A DNA stretch of 64,000 nt from NCBI RefSeq assembly GCF_030345075.1, contig NZ_CP128361.1:5642001-5706000 (forward strand), written 5' to 3'. Below, piece by piece: positions 1-8,113 of the stretch. The translations under genes were made by a program, and so were the position numbers. Origin of the DNA: Solwaraspora sp. WMMA2065 (GTDB lineage Bacteria > Actinomycetota > Actinomycetes > Mycobacteriales > Micromonosporaceae). The number at the start of each line of letters is the position of its first letter. The first letter of the stretch is position 1. The notes under the pieces were generated by a model. That model did not search any database and was not told the DNA's origin. It was given only the letters and a program-made list of their open reading frames with translations.

Positions 1-59
1 AAACTCAGCGGTGTCAGGCCGGCGTTCAGGACGGCTTCCCGTAGACGGTCGTTCGCCAT
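1..59 (-). CDS. Partial gene, probable helix-turn-helix regulator (N-terminus only)
   Basis: Reading the minus strand from an ATG at 59 gives MANDRLREAVLNAGLTPLS before the window ends. A Shine-Dalgarno-like GAAGGGG lies about 5 bases upstream and a TAGGAT -10-like hexamer sits at 95-100. This opening resembles actinobacterial XRE-type regulators that begin with MANxRLRxAL and a short helix. Only 19 residues are visible, so the family call is an inference. The gene is divergent from the small-gene cassette at 319-1020. Confidence 0.45.
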   Translation of the reverse strand, partial: MANDRLREAVLNAGLTPLS

Positions 60-318
60 GACTACCCCTTCGCAACCCTTCGAGGGACGACTTTATCCTA
101 ACCAGGACGTCCCTAGACGTGCAAAGTGCGTTGTGACGCCGTGGCTTCCCCTCCGGCGAGAGTGGACCTCGTCAGCGAGCAGTCGTCCGCAAGGGTTGCG
201 CGTTGGACAGGAGGTCCGTGCTCACTCGGTCCTCGGCGCGAACCTGAGTGGATCGACACCTACGAGAAGACGAGGTGGTCATGATCCTCACGCCAACCCA
301 ACCCATCTGGAAGTCTCG

Positions 319-480
319 ATGCTAGGCGTCGGCGCGTTCGTCGGGGCGGCGCTGCTCGGCTTCTGCGCGGGGCTGTGGTCGTTCCGAGTGAAGTCCAGAT
401 GGTGCCCCAGCTGCGGATGCGCCACCTGGCCGATGGAGCGAGGCGCCGACGGCGTGGAAAGGCCATGTGGCGACGGGTGA
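319..480 (+). CDS. Small single-pass membrane protein with CxxC motif
   Basis: This 53-residue protein opens directly into a hydrophobic segment (residues 3-19, GVGAFVGAALLGFCAGL). It is followed by a basic stretch (FRVKSRW) and a CPSCG cysteine pair that could bind zinc. The ATG at 319 was chosen because GGAAG lies 7 bases upstream; the frame is open further upstream but that part does not look coding. The next start is 4 bases after its stop, so it probably forms an operon with the two following genes. Similar short proteins occur beside HTH regulators in Micromonosporaceae. Function unknown. Confidence 0.5.
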   Translation: MLGVGAFVGAALLGFCAGLWSFRVKSRWCPSCGCATWPMERGADGVERPCGDG

Positions 481-484
481 CCCG

Positions 485-742
485 GTGAACAACCGGCTGC
501 TCCGGACCCCGGAACCGAGCCCAGGAGATGTGTTGCTGATCGGGCGGGAGGCGAGCGTCCAGTTCGCCGACGACCGCGGCATCCGATTCCGGGTGATCGC
601 GGTGGACCGGAAGTGGACGTACGACGGCTGGATCTGGCTCACCGGCTACGTGCTGGACCGCCACGGCAACGCCATGGAACGGCGCGAGATCTTCGTCCAG
701 CGTCACGGACTCTACCGACTGCCCAAACGTGCCGCGACCTGA
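485..742 (+). CDS. Conserved hypothetical small protein
   Basis: An 85-residue protein starting at GTG 485 (MNNRLLRTPEPSPGDVLLIG...). It is rich in beta-type sequence with Trp/Tyr (KWTYDGWIWLTGYVLDRHG) and ends in a basic tail. No catalytic motif is evident. It sits between two equally small genes with gaps of 4 and 20 bases. The composition suggests a small beta-barrel fold, but that is a guess; function unknown. Confidence 0.6.
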   Translation: MNNRLLRTPEPSPGDVLLIGREASVQFADDRGIRFRVIAVDRKWTYDGWIWLTGYVLDRHGNAMERREIFVQRHGLYRLPKRAAT

Positions 743-762
743 CTGTTGACCAAGGAGAAGAA

Positions 763-1020
763 GTGATCATCGACGTACTACGGGACTGGTGGCTGCGCTG
801 GCTCGACTGGCGCTCCGGCCGGTCCACGGCGTCCCTGCGACTGCGCGCCCTACGGCTGCGGCAGACGACATCCGCCCGGCACCGCCGACTCGACGGTAAC
901 CGTGGACACCACTGGCGTTCGGAGACCACCACCCTGCTGCCGACCCTGCGCCCCCTGATGACCTACGGCCAGCAAGTCGGCTATCGACTGCCGCCCGCCA
1001 GCATTCTGACCAGCCGGTGA
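763..1020 (+). CDS. Small basic hypothetical protein
   Basis: GTG 763 is preceded by a strong AAGGAGAAG ribosome binding site (752-760), which fixes the start. The 85-residue product is very Arg/Trp-rich at its N-terminus (DWWLRWLDWRSGR) and basic throughout, so it may bind nucleic acid or membrane. It is the third gene of the small cassette and ends 7 bases before the convergent nagA stop. No family recognised. Confidence 0.6.
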   Translation: MIIDVLRDWWLRWLDWRSGRSTASLRLRALRLRQTTSARHRRLDGNRGHHWRSETTTLLPTLRPLMTYGQQVGYRLPPASILTSR

Positions 1021-1027
1021 CCGTGGC

Positions 1028-2182
1028 TCACTGCCAGACGCCGGCGCGCATCACCCGGCGTACCCGCAGGTCGTCGTCGAGCTCGACCAAGTCGGCCCGG
1101 TGCCCGGGGGCGAGTGCGCCGACCGTGCCGGCCAGGCCGACCGTCGCCGCCGGGGTGGTGGCCGCCATCCGTACGGCGTCGACGATGTCGATGCCGGCGG
1201 CGACCGCCCGGCGCAGCGCCGCGTCCATGGTCAGCGTGCTGCCGGCGATCGACCCGTCGCGGGCCAACCGGGCCACGGAGTCGGACACCGTCACCGCCTG
1301 CCCGCCGAGTTCGTACGCGCCGTCGGGCATGCCGGCGGCGGCCATCGCGTCGGTGACCAGCGCGGTCCGACCGGGGCCGCCGACCGACGTGGCGAAGGTG
1401 AGGGTGCCGTCGTGCAGGTGCACCCCGTCGGCGATCAGTTCACAGGTGACGCGGTCGTCGCCGAGCAGGGCGAACACCGGGCCGGGTTCGCGGTGGTGCG
1501 GCGGGCGCATCCCGTTGAACAGGTGCGTACCGGCGGTGGCGCCGGCGTCGATCGCCGCCCGGGTCTGGTCGTAGCCGGCGTCGGTGTGGCCGATCGCGGC
1601 GACCACCCCGGCGTCGACCAGCCGGGCGATCGCGGCCAGCGCGCCGGTCCGTTCCGGGGCCACGGTGACCATCCGGATCACGCCGTCGCCGAGGTCGAGC
1701 AGCCCGGCCAGTTCGTCCGGCTCCGGGTCGCGCAGGTACGCCGGGTTCTGCGCCCCGCACCGCACGACCGACAGGTAGGGGCCCTCGAAGTGCAGCCCGG
1801 CGAGGGTGCCGTCGGCGACCAGCGGGGCGTACCGGGTGACGGCGTCGCGCATCAGCTCGACTGGCGAGCTGACCAGGCTGGCCAGCAGGCTGGTGGTGCC
1901 GTGGGCCAGGTGGAAGGCGGCGGCCCGGCGGGCCGAGTCGGGGTCGCCGGTGGTGAAGGTGTGTCCGCCGCCGCCATGGTTGTGGATGTCGACGAAGCCC
2001 GGCACGATCCAGCCCGATGCCGATGCCGATGCCGATGCCGATGCCGATGCCGATGCCGACGCGTGCACCCCGGCCGGGCCGCCGTCGGTCGTCGCCACCT
2101 CGGTGATCGTGTCGCCGTCGACGGCCAGGCGGCCGTGCTCGCGTACCCCGTCGGGGGTGACCAGCCGGCCCTCGATCCTCAT
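1028..2182 (-). CDS. nagA: N-acetylglucosamine-6-phosphate deacetylase
   Basis: A 384-residue amidohydrolase that removes acetate from GlcNAc-6-phosphate in the cytoplasm. Visible family motifs are the metal-binding HNHGGG (His67/His69), HFEGPYL near residue 131, GHTDA, the GTHLFNGM substrate loop and LVTDAM. Length is normal for NagA. Oddly, residues 41-56 are (Ala-Ser)8, encoded by a perfect hexanucleotide repeat just before the beta strand leading to the metal site; this is not a usual NagA feature. Its ATG overlaps the stop of the upstream ROK kinase (ATGA), so the two are probably translationally coupled. Last gene of the amino-sugar operon. Confidence 0.93.
   Translation of the reverse strand: MRIEGRLVTPDGVREHGRLAVDGDTITEVATTDGGPAGVHASASASASASASASASGWIVPGFVDIHNHGGGGHTFTTGDPDSARRAAAFHLAHGTTSLLASLVSSPVELMRDAVTRYAPLVADGTLAGLHFEGPYLSVVRCGAQNPAYLRDPEPDELAGLLDLGDGVIRMVTVAPERTGALAAIARLVDAGVVAAIGHTDAGYDQTRAAIDAGATAGTHLFNGMRPPHHREPGPVFALLGDDRVTCELIADGVHLHDGTLTFATSVGGPGRTALVTDAMAAAGMPDGAYELGGQAVTVSDSVARLARDGSIAGSTLTMDAALRRAVAAGIDIVDAVRMAATTPAATVGLAGTVGALAPGHRADLVELDDDLRVRRVMRAGVWQ
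2015..2062. repeat. Hexanucleotide microsatellite in nagA
   Basis: Seven perfect CGATGC units (2015-2056) and one variant (CGACGC) lie in frame within nagA and encode eight Ala-Ser dipeptides. The unit is a multiple of three, so slippage would change linker length without breaking the frame. Confidence 0.95.
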
Positions 2183-3201
2183 CGGGCGGCCCGCTCAGCC
2201 GGCTCGGCGGCCCGCTCGACCAGGTCCGACGCGACCAGGTCCGACGCGACCAGGTCCGACGCGAGCAGCGCGGCACCGAGGCAGCCGGCCTCGTCGCCGA
2301 GCGCGGCCCGGACCAGCCGGGGCAGCCGGTGGAAGGTGGCCCGGCGGCGGACGGCGGCGTCCAGCGGGGCGAGCAGTTGGTCGCCGGCCTCGGCGAGCCC
2401 GCCGCCCAGCACCACCAGCTCGGGGTCGAACATCGCCTGGCCGATCAGCAGGCCGTCGGCGAGCGCGTCGACCGCGTCGGCCCAGATCCGGCCGGCGGTC
2501 GGGTCGCCGGCGGCGGCCAGCCGGGCCACTTCGGCGGCGCCGCCGGTGCGGCGGCCGGCCTGGTCGGCGTACCGGCGGGTGATCGCCGCCGCCGACGCGA
2601 CCGCCTCCAGGCAGCCGGTCTGCCGGCAGCCGCAGGTCGGCCCGTCGGGGCGGACCACCACATGACCGAGTTCGCCGGCCGCGCCGTGCGCGCCGGGGTA
2701 GCCGGTGCCGTCGACGACGGCGGCGGCCGCGATGCCGGTGCCGACCGCCACGAACAGCACGTGCCGGCTGCCCTGCCCGGCGCCGATCCGGGCCTCGGCG
2801 ACCCCGCCGGCCCGTACGTCGTGGCCGAGCGCCGTCGGCAGCCCGACCCGGGCGGCCACCAGGTCACGCAGCGGTACGTCGCGGAAGCCGACGTTGGCCG
2901 ACCAGACCGCGACGCCGGCCGACTCGTCGACGACCCCGGGTACGGCGACGCCGACCGCGACCGGGGTGAGCCCGTCGGCGCGGGCGGCGTCGGCGAGCTG
3001 CCCGGCGAGGTCGCAGATGGTGTCGACGACGGCGGCCGGCCCCCGGGCCGCCGCGGTCGGTCGCCGCTCGGTGTGCCGTACCGCCCGGTCGGTCAGCCCG
3101 ACCAGGGCGCTCTTGATGCCGGTGCCGCCGACGTCCAACGCAATGACGACCTCGTCGGACGGTCCGGGCGGTGTCGGGCCGGCTCCGCCGGGCAGCGTCA
3201 C
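2179..3201 (-). CDS. ROK-family sugar kinase (probable GlcNAc/glucose kinase)
   Basis: A 340-residue ROK kinase. It has the phosphate-binding DVGGTGIKSALV near residues 23-34 and the ROK zinc motif CGCRQTGCLEA, followed by a normal C-terminal lobe. The start is GTG 3201, which overlaps the upstream SIS gene stop (GTGA). ROK enzymes phosphorylate sugars with ATP; next to nagA the most likely substrate is N-acetylglucosamine, though glucose cannot be excluded. The C-terminus carries a threefold ASDLV repeat encoded by 15-bp tandem repeats, which looks like a recent expansion beyond the catalytic core. Confidence 0.85.
   Translation of the reverse strand: MTLPGGAGPTPPGPSDEVVIALDVGGTGIKSALVGLTDRAVRHTERRPTAAARGPAAVVDTICDLAGQLADAARADGLTPVAVGVAVPGVVDESAGVAVWSANVGFRDVPLRDLVAARVGLPTALGHDVRAGGVAEARIGAGQGSRHVLFVAVGTGIAAAAVVDGTGYPGAHGAAGELGHVVVRPDGPTCGCRQTGCLEAVASAAAITRRYADQAGRRTGGAAEVARLAAAGDPTAGRIWADAVDALADGLLIGQAMFDPELVVLGGGLAEAGDQLLAPLDAAVRRRATFHRLPRLVRAALGDEAGCLGAALLASDLVASDLVASDLVERAAEPAERAAR
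2218..2262. repeat. 15-bp tandem repeat x3 in the ROK kinase C-terminus
   Basis: Three perfect copies of GACCAGGTCCGACGC lie in frame and encode the ASDLV repeats at the end of the kinase. Confidence 0.95.
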
Positions 3202-4130
3202 GTCAGCACGACCGACCGGGTCAGGTGGCGCGGGTTGTCCGGGTCGAGCCCACGGCTGGCTGCGAGGGCCACCGCGAACCGTTGGGCGAGGATCAGGTCG
3301 GCCATCGGGTCGAGCGGCCGGCGTCCGGCGGCCCACCGGTCGAGGACGGCGTACACGCCGTTGGTCCGGCTGTGCACGAACGCCGCGCCCGTCGCCGCCA
3401 CGTCGTCGGCCAGGTGGTCGGGGATCTCGCCGAACGCCCACACCATCCGGCCCGGCCCGGCGATCGCGATCGGCCCGTGCCGGTAGTCCATCGCCGGGTA
3501 CGCCTCGGACCAGAAGACGGCGGCCTCGCGGCACTTCAGCGCCGCCTCGTGGGCCAGGCCGACGGTCCAGCCCCGGCCGAGGAAGGTGGCCTGGTCGATC
3601 AGTGCCGGGTCGATCGGCAGCCGGGCCCGGACGGCGACCTCGGCGTCGGCGGCGATCGCCGCCACGTCCGCGCCGAGGTGGGCCCGCAGCAGCGCCAGCA
3701 CGCTGGTGGCGAAGCGGGTCTGCACCACGGACCGCTCGTCGGCGTACGGCAGGGCGACGACGTGGCCGGCGAGCTGGGCGGCGGGGGAGCCGGGGTCGCC
3801 GACGAGGACCGTGGTGCGCTGCGGGTCGTCGACGGCGGCGAGCAGGTCGGTGATCTCGGTGGTGGTGCCGGAGCGGCTGATCGCGATGATCCGGTCGTAG
3901 TGTCGGCCGGTGGGGAACTCGGAGGCCTGGAAGGCGTCGGTCTCACCGTGGCCGGCGCGTTCCCGCAGCCCGGCGTACGCCATCGCCATGAACCAGGAGG
4001 TGCCGCAGCCGACCACGGCGACCCGCTCGCCGGTGCGGGGCAGCGCCCGGGCGGGGGTGTCGGCGGCCTGTGCGGCCGCCCGGCGCCAGCACTCCGGCTG
4101 GCTGGCGATCTCGGCGTCGACGTAGCTCAT
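3198..4130 (-). CDS. SIS-domain glucosamine-6-phosphate deaminase/isomerase (NagB-II/AgaS-like)
   Basis: A 310-residue protein with two sugar-isomerase (SIS) domains. The first has VVGCGTSWFMA and SRSGTTTE. The second has the EAYPAMDYRHGP stretch and ends in DPDNPRHLTRSV, matching the isomerase half of GlmS. No glutaminase domain is present, so it is a deaminase/isomerase rather than a synthase. With nagA and a sugar kinase downstream it probably converts GlcN-6-P to fructose-6-P, replacing classical NagB. The start is ATG 4130 with GAGGAG about 8 bases upstream. First gene of a three-gene overlapping operon, divergent from a DeoR regulator. Confidence 0.85.
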   Translation of the reverse strand: MSYVDAEIASQPECWRRAAAQAADTPARALPRTGERVAVVGCGTSWFMAMAYAGLRERAGHGETDAFQASEFPTGRHYDRIIAISRSGTTTEITDLLAAVDDPQRTTVLVGDPGSPAAQLAGHVVALPYADERSVVQTRFATSVLALLRAHLGADVAAIAADAEVAVRARLPIDPALIDQATFLGRGWTVGLAHEAALKCREAAVFWSEAYPAMDYRHGPIAIAGPGRMVWAFGEIPDHLADDVAATGAAFVHSRTNGVYAVLDRWAAGRRPLDPMADLILAQRFAVALAASRGLDPDNPRHLTRSVVLT

Positions 4131-4381
4131 CGCGACACTCCTCGCTGACGACAAGCAGCGGTGCTCGTTCGGGCTCGAACTGGCACCTTTTCGCGCGTCA
4201 TTGTGCGCGTTCTCGTGACCGGGTGGCAACAACCGGGCTGGGGTGATGCCCGATCGCGCAGCCAGAGGTTTTGCCTGGCGGGCGTTTCGCGCATTAGTGT
4301 GCAGCAAACTGGTCACGATCTGCGCAGCGAGGCGTGGTAAGCAGCGAGGCGCGGTAGCAGCGAAGCGTGGGAAGGGGCGGC
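4131..4381. promoter_or_regulatory. Divergent regulatory region between the amino-sugar operon and DeoR regulator
   Basis: This 251-base gap should hold both divergent promoters. Two related sequences are visible: CGCGCGTCATTGTGCGCG (near 4193-4210, CGCGC/GCGCG arms) and CGCGCATTAGTGTGC (near 4288-4302). They are candidate operators for the divergent regulator. Assignment is inference. Confidence 0.4.
4324..4372. repeat. Three tandem 16-17 bp repeats before the DeoR start
   Basis: GCAGCGAGGCGTGGTAA (4324-4340), GCAGCGAGGCGCGGTA (4341-4356) and GCAGCGAAGCGTGGGA (4357-4372) are adjacent near-identical copies ending about 10 bases before the regulator start codon. They occupy its 5' leader. Confidence 0.85.
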
Positions 4382-5167
4382 ATGGATCGGTACGCACGCT
4401 GGAACGCTCTGCTGGAACTGCTCACCGACAGCGGCCGGATCACCGTCGAGGACGCCGCCACCCGCCTCGACGTCTCCCAGGCCACCATTCGCCGCGACTT
4501 CGACCAGCTCGCCCAGCAACAGATGATCACCCGCACCCGGGGCGGGGCGGTCGCCAACGGCGTCTCCTACGACCTGCCGCTGCGCTACAAGACTGCCAAG
4601 CACTCGGCGGAGAAGCAGCGCATCGGCGCGGCCGCCGCCGCACTCGTCGAACCCGGCATGGTCGTCGGGCTCAACGGCGGCACCACCACCACCGAGGTGG
4701 CCCGCGCGCTCGCCGTACGCCCGGATCTGAACACCAGCGCGGACGGCGCCCAACTGACCGTGGTCACCAACGCGCTGAACATCGCCAACGAGCTGCTGGT
4801 CCGTTCCCGGATGAAGATCGTCGTCGCCGGCGGCGTGGTCCGACCGCAGTCGTTCGAACTGGTCGGACCGCTCGGCGGCGCGCTGCTGCGGGAGGTCACC
4901 CTGGACGTCGCGCTGCTCGGTGTCGACGCGATCGACCCGCAGCTCGGGGCCGCCGCCCACCACGAGGGCGAGGCGTCGATGAACGCGCTGATGGTGGCCC
5001 GCGCCAAACGGGTGGTGATCATCGCCGACGGGTCGAAGCTGGGCGGACACGCCTTCGCCCGGATCTGCCCGATCGACCGGGTGGAGACCCTGATCACCGA
5101 CTCCGGCGCCGAGCCCGGCACGGTCGCCGCCTTCCGTGAACTCGGCGTGACGGTGGTCACCGCCTGA
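4382..5167 (+). CDS. DeoR/GlpR-family transcriptional regulator
   Basis: A 261-residue repressor with an N-terminal winged HTH (LTDSGRITVEDAATRLDVSQ, then ATIRRDFDQL) and a C-terminal sugar-phosphate sensor domain of the DeoRC type (NGGTTTTEVARAL, VTNALNIANEL, LGVDAID). ATG 4382 follows GAAGGGG. DeoR proteins are usually relieved by a phosphorylated sugar. Divergence from the SIS-ROK-nagA operon suggests it controls amino-sugar use. Confidence 0.9.
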   Translation: MDRYARWNALLELLTDSGRITVEDAATRLDVSQATIRRDFDQLAQQQMITRTRGGAVANGVSYDLPLRYKTAKHSAEKQRIGAAAAALVEPGMVVGLNGGTTTTEVARALAVRPDLNTSADGAQLTVVTNALNIANELLVRSRMKIVVAGGVVRPQSFELVGPLGGALLREVTLDVALLGVDAIDPQLGAAAHHEGEASMNALMVARAKRVVIIADGSKLGGHAFARICPIDRVETLITDSGAEPGTVAAFRELGVTVVTA

Positions 5168-5227
5168 GCGGTCGGTCCCGTATGGTGTGTCCGGGTTTCG
5201 ACGGCGGGCGCGCGGCGGAGGTGGCGG

Positions 5228-6256
5228 ATGACGGCCGTACTGGAGATCTCCGGGCTGCGTAAGACCTACCGCAGCCGTCGACGTGGGATCCGGCATGCCG
5301 TCGACGGCTTCGACATGCGGGTCGAGGCCGGCCAGGTGCACGGCTTCCTGGGCCCGAACGGATCCGGCAAGACCACCACACTGCGTACCCTGCTCGGCCT
5401 GGTCGCGCCGAGCGGCGGCCGGATGGCGATCCTCGGCCAGCCGGTCCCGCAGCAGCTGCCGGCGGTGATCGGCCGGGTCGGCGCCATCGTGGAGAGTCCA
5501 CAGTTTTTCCCGCACTTCACCGCCCGGGACACGCTGTCGCTGCTCGCTCAGGCCGGCGGCTTGGCGCCGCACCGGGTGCCGGCGGTGCTGGACCTCGTCG
5601 GCCTCGCCGACCGGGCCGGCGAGCGGGTCCGCACCTACTCGCTCGGCATGCGTCAACGGCTGGCCGTCGCGTCGGCGCTGCTCAAGGAACCGGCACTGCT
5701 GATCCTCGACGAGCCGGCCAACGGCCTGGACCCGGCCGGGATCCGGGAGATGCGCACCCTGATGCGTGACCTGGTCGCCGCCGGCACCACCGTGGTGCTG
5801 TCCAGCCACATTCTCGGCGAGATCCAGGTGATCTGCGACTCGGTGACGATCATCTCGCGGGGCCGCCGGGTCACCGCCGGACCGGTCGCCGAGGTGCTGG
5901 CCGCGCACTCCGCCGGCGGTCTGCGGGTACGCCTGGAGGCTGCCGCCGACCTGCCGGCCGCCGAGACGGCCCTGAGCGCCGTTGACGGCTCACCGGTCAC
6001 TGTCACCCGGCACGCCGATCACCTGCTGGTGCACGGGGTCGACCAGCCGGCCCGAGTCACCCGTACTCTCGCCGCCGCCGGCCTGTACGTCAGCGAGCTG
6101 ACCCCGGTCACCGCCGACCTGGAAAGTGTCTTCCTTCAGCTGACCTCCGAGGCCGACCGCACCGAGGCCGACCGCACCGAGGCCGACCGCACCGAGGCCG
6201 ACCGCACCGAGGCCGACCTGACGGCCGACGCCGACCAGACGGGAGCCGGGCGATGA
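5228..6256 (+). CDS. ABC transporter ATP-binding protein
   Basis: A 342-residue CcmA/drug-type ABC ATPase. It has Walker A GPNGSGKTT (near residue 39), signature YSLGMRQRLAV, Walker B LLILDEPANGLDP and the switch histidine in LSSHILGE. A C-terminal regulatory domain follows. The tail contains a fourfold ADRTE repeat from 15-bp tandem repeats. Its stop overlaps the permease ATG (ATGA), so the two form a coupled exporter pair. GGAGGTGGCGG precedes the ATG. Substrate unknown. Confidence 0.9.
   Translation: MTAVLEISGLRKTYRSRRRGIRHAVDGFDMRVEAGQVHGFLGPNGSGKTTTLRTLLGLVAPSGGRMAILGQPVPQQLPAVIGRVGAIVESPQFFPHFTARDTLSLLAQAGGLAPHRVPAVLDLVGLADRAGERVRTYSLGMRQRLAVASALLKEPALLILDEPANGLDPAGIREMRTLMRDLVAAGTTVVLSSHILGEIQVICDSVTIISRGRRVTAGPVAEVLAAHSAGGLRVRLEAAADLPAAETALSAVDGSPVTVTRHADHLLVHGVDQPARVTRTLAAAGLYVSELTPVTADLESVFLQLTSEADRTEADRTEADRTEADRTEADLTADADQTGAGR
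6149..6223. repeat. 15-bp tandem repeat x4-5 in the ABC ATPase C-terminus
   Basis: Four perfect GAGGCCGACCGCACC units (6149-6208) and one degenerate unit (6209-6223) lie in frame and encode EADRT repeats. Confidence 0.95.
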
Positions 6257-7263
6257 ATCTGTACCGGGCCGAGCTGCGCCGCCTCGGCAAACGGCGCTTC
6301 GTCCGCTACCTGGTGGCCGCCGCGCTGCTGCTGCTGGTCGCGATCGCCGTCGGGACGTTCCTCGGCAACCAGAAGATCGGCCCGGCGGCGTACGCCGAAG
6401 CCGAGCGCACCGCCGCGGCCGAGTACCGGGCCGGGGTCGAATGGGCCGAGCAGTGGCGAGCCGAATGCGAGCGCAGCCAGAGCAGCGGCGCCGCCGATAC
6501 GAACCGGTTTCCACCGAACTGCGCCGATATCGTGGCACCGACCCGGGACATGTACCCGGCCGAGCCGTACCTGCCGGCGACGTTCATCTACCACAGCGAT
6601 TTTCCAGCCACCCTGTACGTCTTCGCGACCCTGTCCACCCTGGTCTTCTTCGCAGCCGGGGCGTCGTTCATCGGTGCCGAGTGGACCTCCGGCGCGATGA
6701 TGAACCTGCTGCTGTGGCGGCCACGCCGGCTCCGTGTCCTGTTCACCAAGCTGGCCGCGCTGCTGACCGGCGTACTGGCGGTGACCGTGCCCGCCGTGCT
6801 GATGTGGACGGCGGCGCACTGGGCGACCGCCGTGTGGCGCGGTTCGACCGCCGAGATGACCGCCGGTGCCTGGCGGTCCGTCGCGTTGACTGAGCTACGG
6901 GTGGTGGTGCTGGTCGTCGCGGCGGCCACGGTCGGCTTCGGGCTGGCCGCGATCGGCCGGCACACCGCGTTGGCGCTCGGCGGCGTCCTCGCCGTACTGG
7001 TGCTGGGCCAGTCCGCGTTGAGTTTCCTCGCCGACGTGACCGACGCCACCTTCACCGAGGCGTGGGTGCTGCCGGTGTACTGGATCGCCTGGATGGACTC
7101 GTCGATCGAGCTGACCAGCTGGCAGGCGTGCGACGGGCAGCCCGGCTGCGTACCGCCGACCACGGAGCTGACCTGGCTGCACACCGGCGTGCTGATGGCG
7201 GCGGTGGTGCTGTTGGTGTTGGTTGTCGCGGCGTGGACGGTGCGCCGGCGCGACGTCAGCTGA
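6253..7263 (+). CDS. ABC transporter permease
   Basis: A 336-residue ABC-2-type membrane protein. The first membrane span is near residues 18-36, followed by an extracytoplasmic loop of about 80 residues. Five more hydrophobic spans then run to the C-terminus, which ends in a basic cytoplasmic tail (TVRRRDVS). It begins inside the stop codon of the ATPase gene, so it is its transport partner. Substrate unknown. Confidence 0.88.
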   Translation: MNLYRAELRRLGKRRFVRYLVAAALLLLVAIAVGTFLGNQKIGPAAYAEAERTAAAEYRAGVEWAEQWRAECERSQSSGAADTNRFPPNCADIVAPTRDMYPAEPYLPATFIYHSDFPATLYVFATLSTLVFFAAGASFIGAEWTSGAMMNLLLWRPRRLRVLFTKLAALLTGVLAVTVPAVLMWTAAHWATAVWRGSTAEMTAGAWRSVALTELRVVVLVVAAATVGFGLAAIGRHTALALGGVLAVLVLGQSALSFLADVTDATFTEAWVLPVYWIAWMDSSIELTSWQACDGQPGCVPPTTELTWLHTGVLMAAVVLLVLVVAAWTVRRRDVS

Positions 7264-7346
7264 GTCGGCTGGGCCAGCTGACGGCGTCGTCGCCGACACA
7301 CCGCAACGGCGCAAACCGGCGGATGCGTACCCGTGGGGTCGGCGAT

Positions 7347-7352
7347 TACCCT
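7347..7352 (+). promoter_or_regulatory. Leaderless -10 box for DUF3263 gene
   Basis: TACCCT is separated by 6 bases from GTG 7359; this spacing supports leaderless transcription and this start. Confidence 0.55.
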
Positions 7353-7358
7353 GGTGAG

Positions 7359-7841
7359 GTGCCGGCTGCTGACGAACCCCGGACCGGACCCGGCGCCGGG
7401 CCGGTCCCCCGGACGACGGCCGGCGTTCCCCGGCAACGCAGCGAGCCGGGCGGTTCCCGGGGCTCCGACGACGCCGGCACCGAGCCGCTCGACGACGCCG
7501 GCACCGAGCCGCTCGACGACGCCGGCCGCAACGCCGATGGGTCCGACGCCGGCACCGGACCGGGCGGTGCGGGCACCGTCAGCGGTACGCCTGCAGCCGG
7601 GCCGGCCGCGACCGGGCTGACCGAGCGTGAGCAGCGGGTTCTCGATTTCGAACGGCAGTGGTGGAAACACGCCGGTGCCAAGGAACAGTCGATCCGGGAC
7701 ACCTTTGGTCTCTCCGCCACCCGCTACTACCAGCTGCTCAACCAGTTACTGGACAACCCGGTCGCGCTGGCCGTCGAACCGGTGCTGGTGGCCCGGCTCC
7801 GCCGGCTGCGGGCGGCCAGGTCGCGGGCCCGGCGCGGCTGA
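7359..7841 (+). CDS. DUF3263 family protein
   Basis: A 160-residue protein. The first ~85 residues are disordered and acidic/Gly-rich with a 24-bp tandem repeat. The last ~75 residues form the DUF3263 domain (LTEREQRVLDFERQWW, then GAKEQSIRDTFGLSATRYYQ), which looks like a helix-turn-helix. The basic end (RLRRLRAARSRARRG) fits a DNA-binding protein. Start GTG 7359 is supported by the -10 box; an in-frame ATG at 7323 would overlap it. In actinobacteria this domain often sits near cell-wall/regulatory genes (general knowledge). Function not established. Confidence 0.75.
   Translation: MPAADEPRTGPGAGPVPRTTAGVPRQRSEPGGSRGSDDAGTEPLDDAGTEPLDDAGRNADGSDAGTGPGGAGTVSGTPAAGPAATGLTEREQRVLDFERQWWKHAGAKEQSIRDTFGLSATRYYQLLNQLLDNPVALAVEPVLVARLRRLRAARSRARRG
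7468..7527. repeat. 24-bp tandem repeat x2.5 in DUF3263 gene
   Basis: Units at 7468-7491 and 7492-7515 are identical and are followed by a 12-base half unit. They encode DDAGTEPL repeats in frame. Confidence 0.95.
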
Positions 7842-7900
7842 GCCGGTCCGCCGGTGGCGGACCGGTCGGGATCGGCCGTCGGCCCGTCTGCGCGGGCCAG

Positions 7901-8113
7901 TCACTTCTCGTACATCTTGAGCCCGTTGCCGAGCGCGATGAACGTCGGTGCCCATTCGCCGACGAAGATGCCCCACCGGTCGGCCCGGTCGACGCCCGCC
8001 GCCTCGAACCGCTTGGAGAGTATCCAGCTGGTCAGCGAGATCCCGATGCTGACGATGCCGGCAACGTACATGTGTTCGGCCCGCAGGCCCTTTTCGTGCA
8101 GTTGACGCAACAT
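7901..8113 (-). CDS. Small membrane protein, function unknown
   Basis: A 70-residue protein (start ATG 8113, preceded by AGGGGGG). A hydrophobic span is near residues 17-33 (AGIVSIGISLTSWIL) and a weaker second one near residues 50-64 (EWAPTFIALGNGL). The N-terminus is basic. It is transcribed divergently from the PP2C-like gene. No family motif recognised. Confidence 0.65.
   Translation of the reverse strand: MLRQLHEKGLRAEHMYVAGIVSIGISLTSWILSKRFEAAGVDRADRWGIFVGEWAPTFIALGNGLKMYEK

Noticed and set aside
2015..2062. Repeat arrays as possible CRISPR
   Set aside because: Units are short, contiguous, without spacers and lie inside coding sequence in frame.
1100..2665. Long plus-strand open frame of 521 codons opposite nagA and the ROK kinase
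   Set aside because: It is antisense to two genes with clear family motifs; high GC leaves long spurious frames, and the translation is Arg/Gly/Ala-rich without domains.
4307..4321. ACTGGTC half-site resembling a DasR (GlcNAc regulator) operator
   Set aside because: Only one half matches the known palindromic consensus; not enough for a call.
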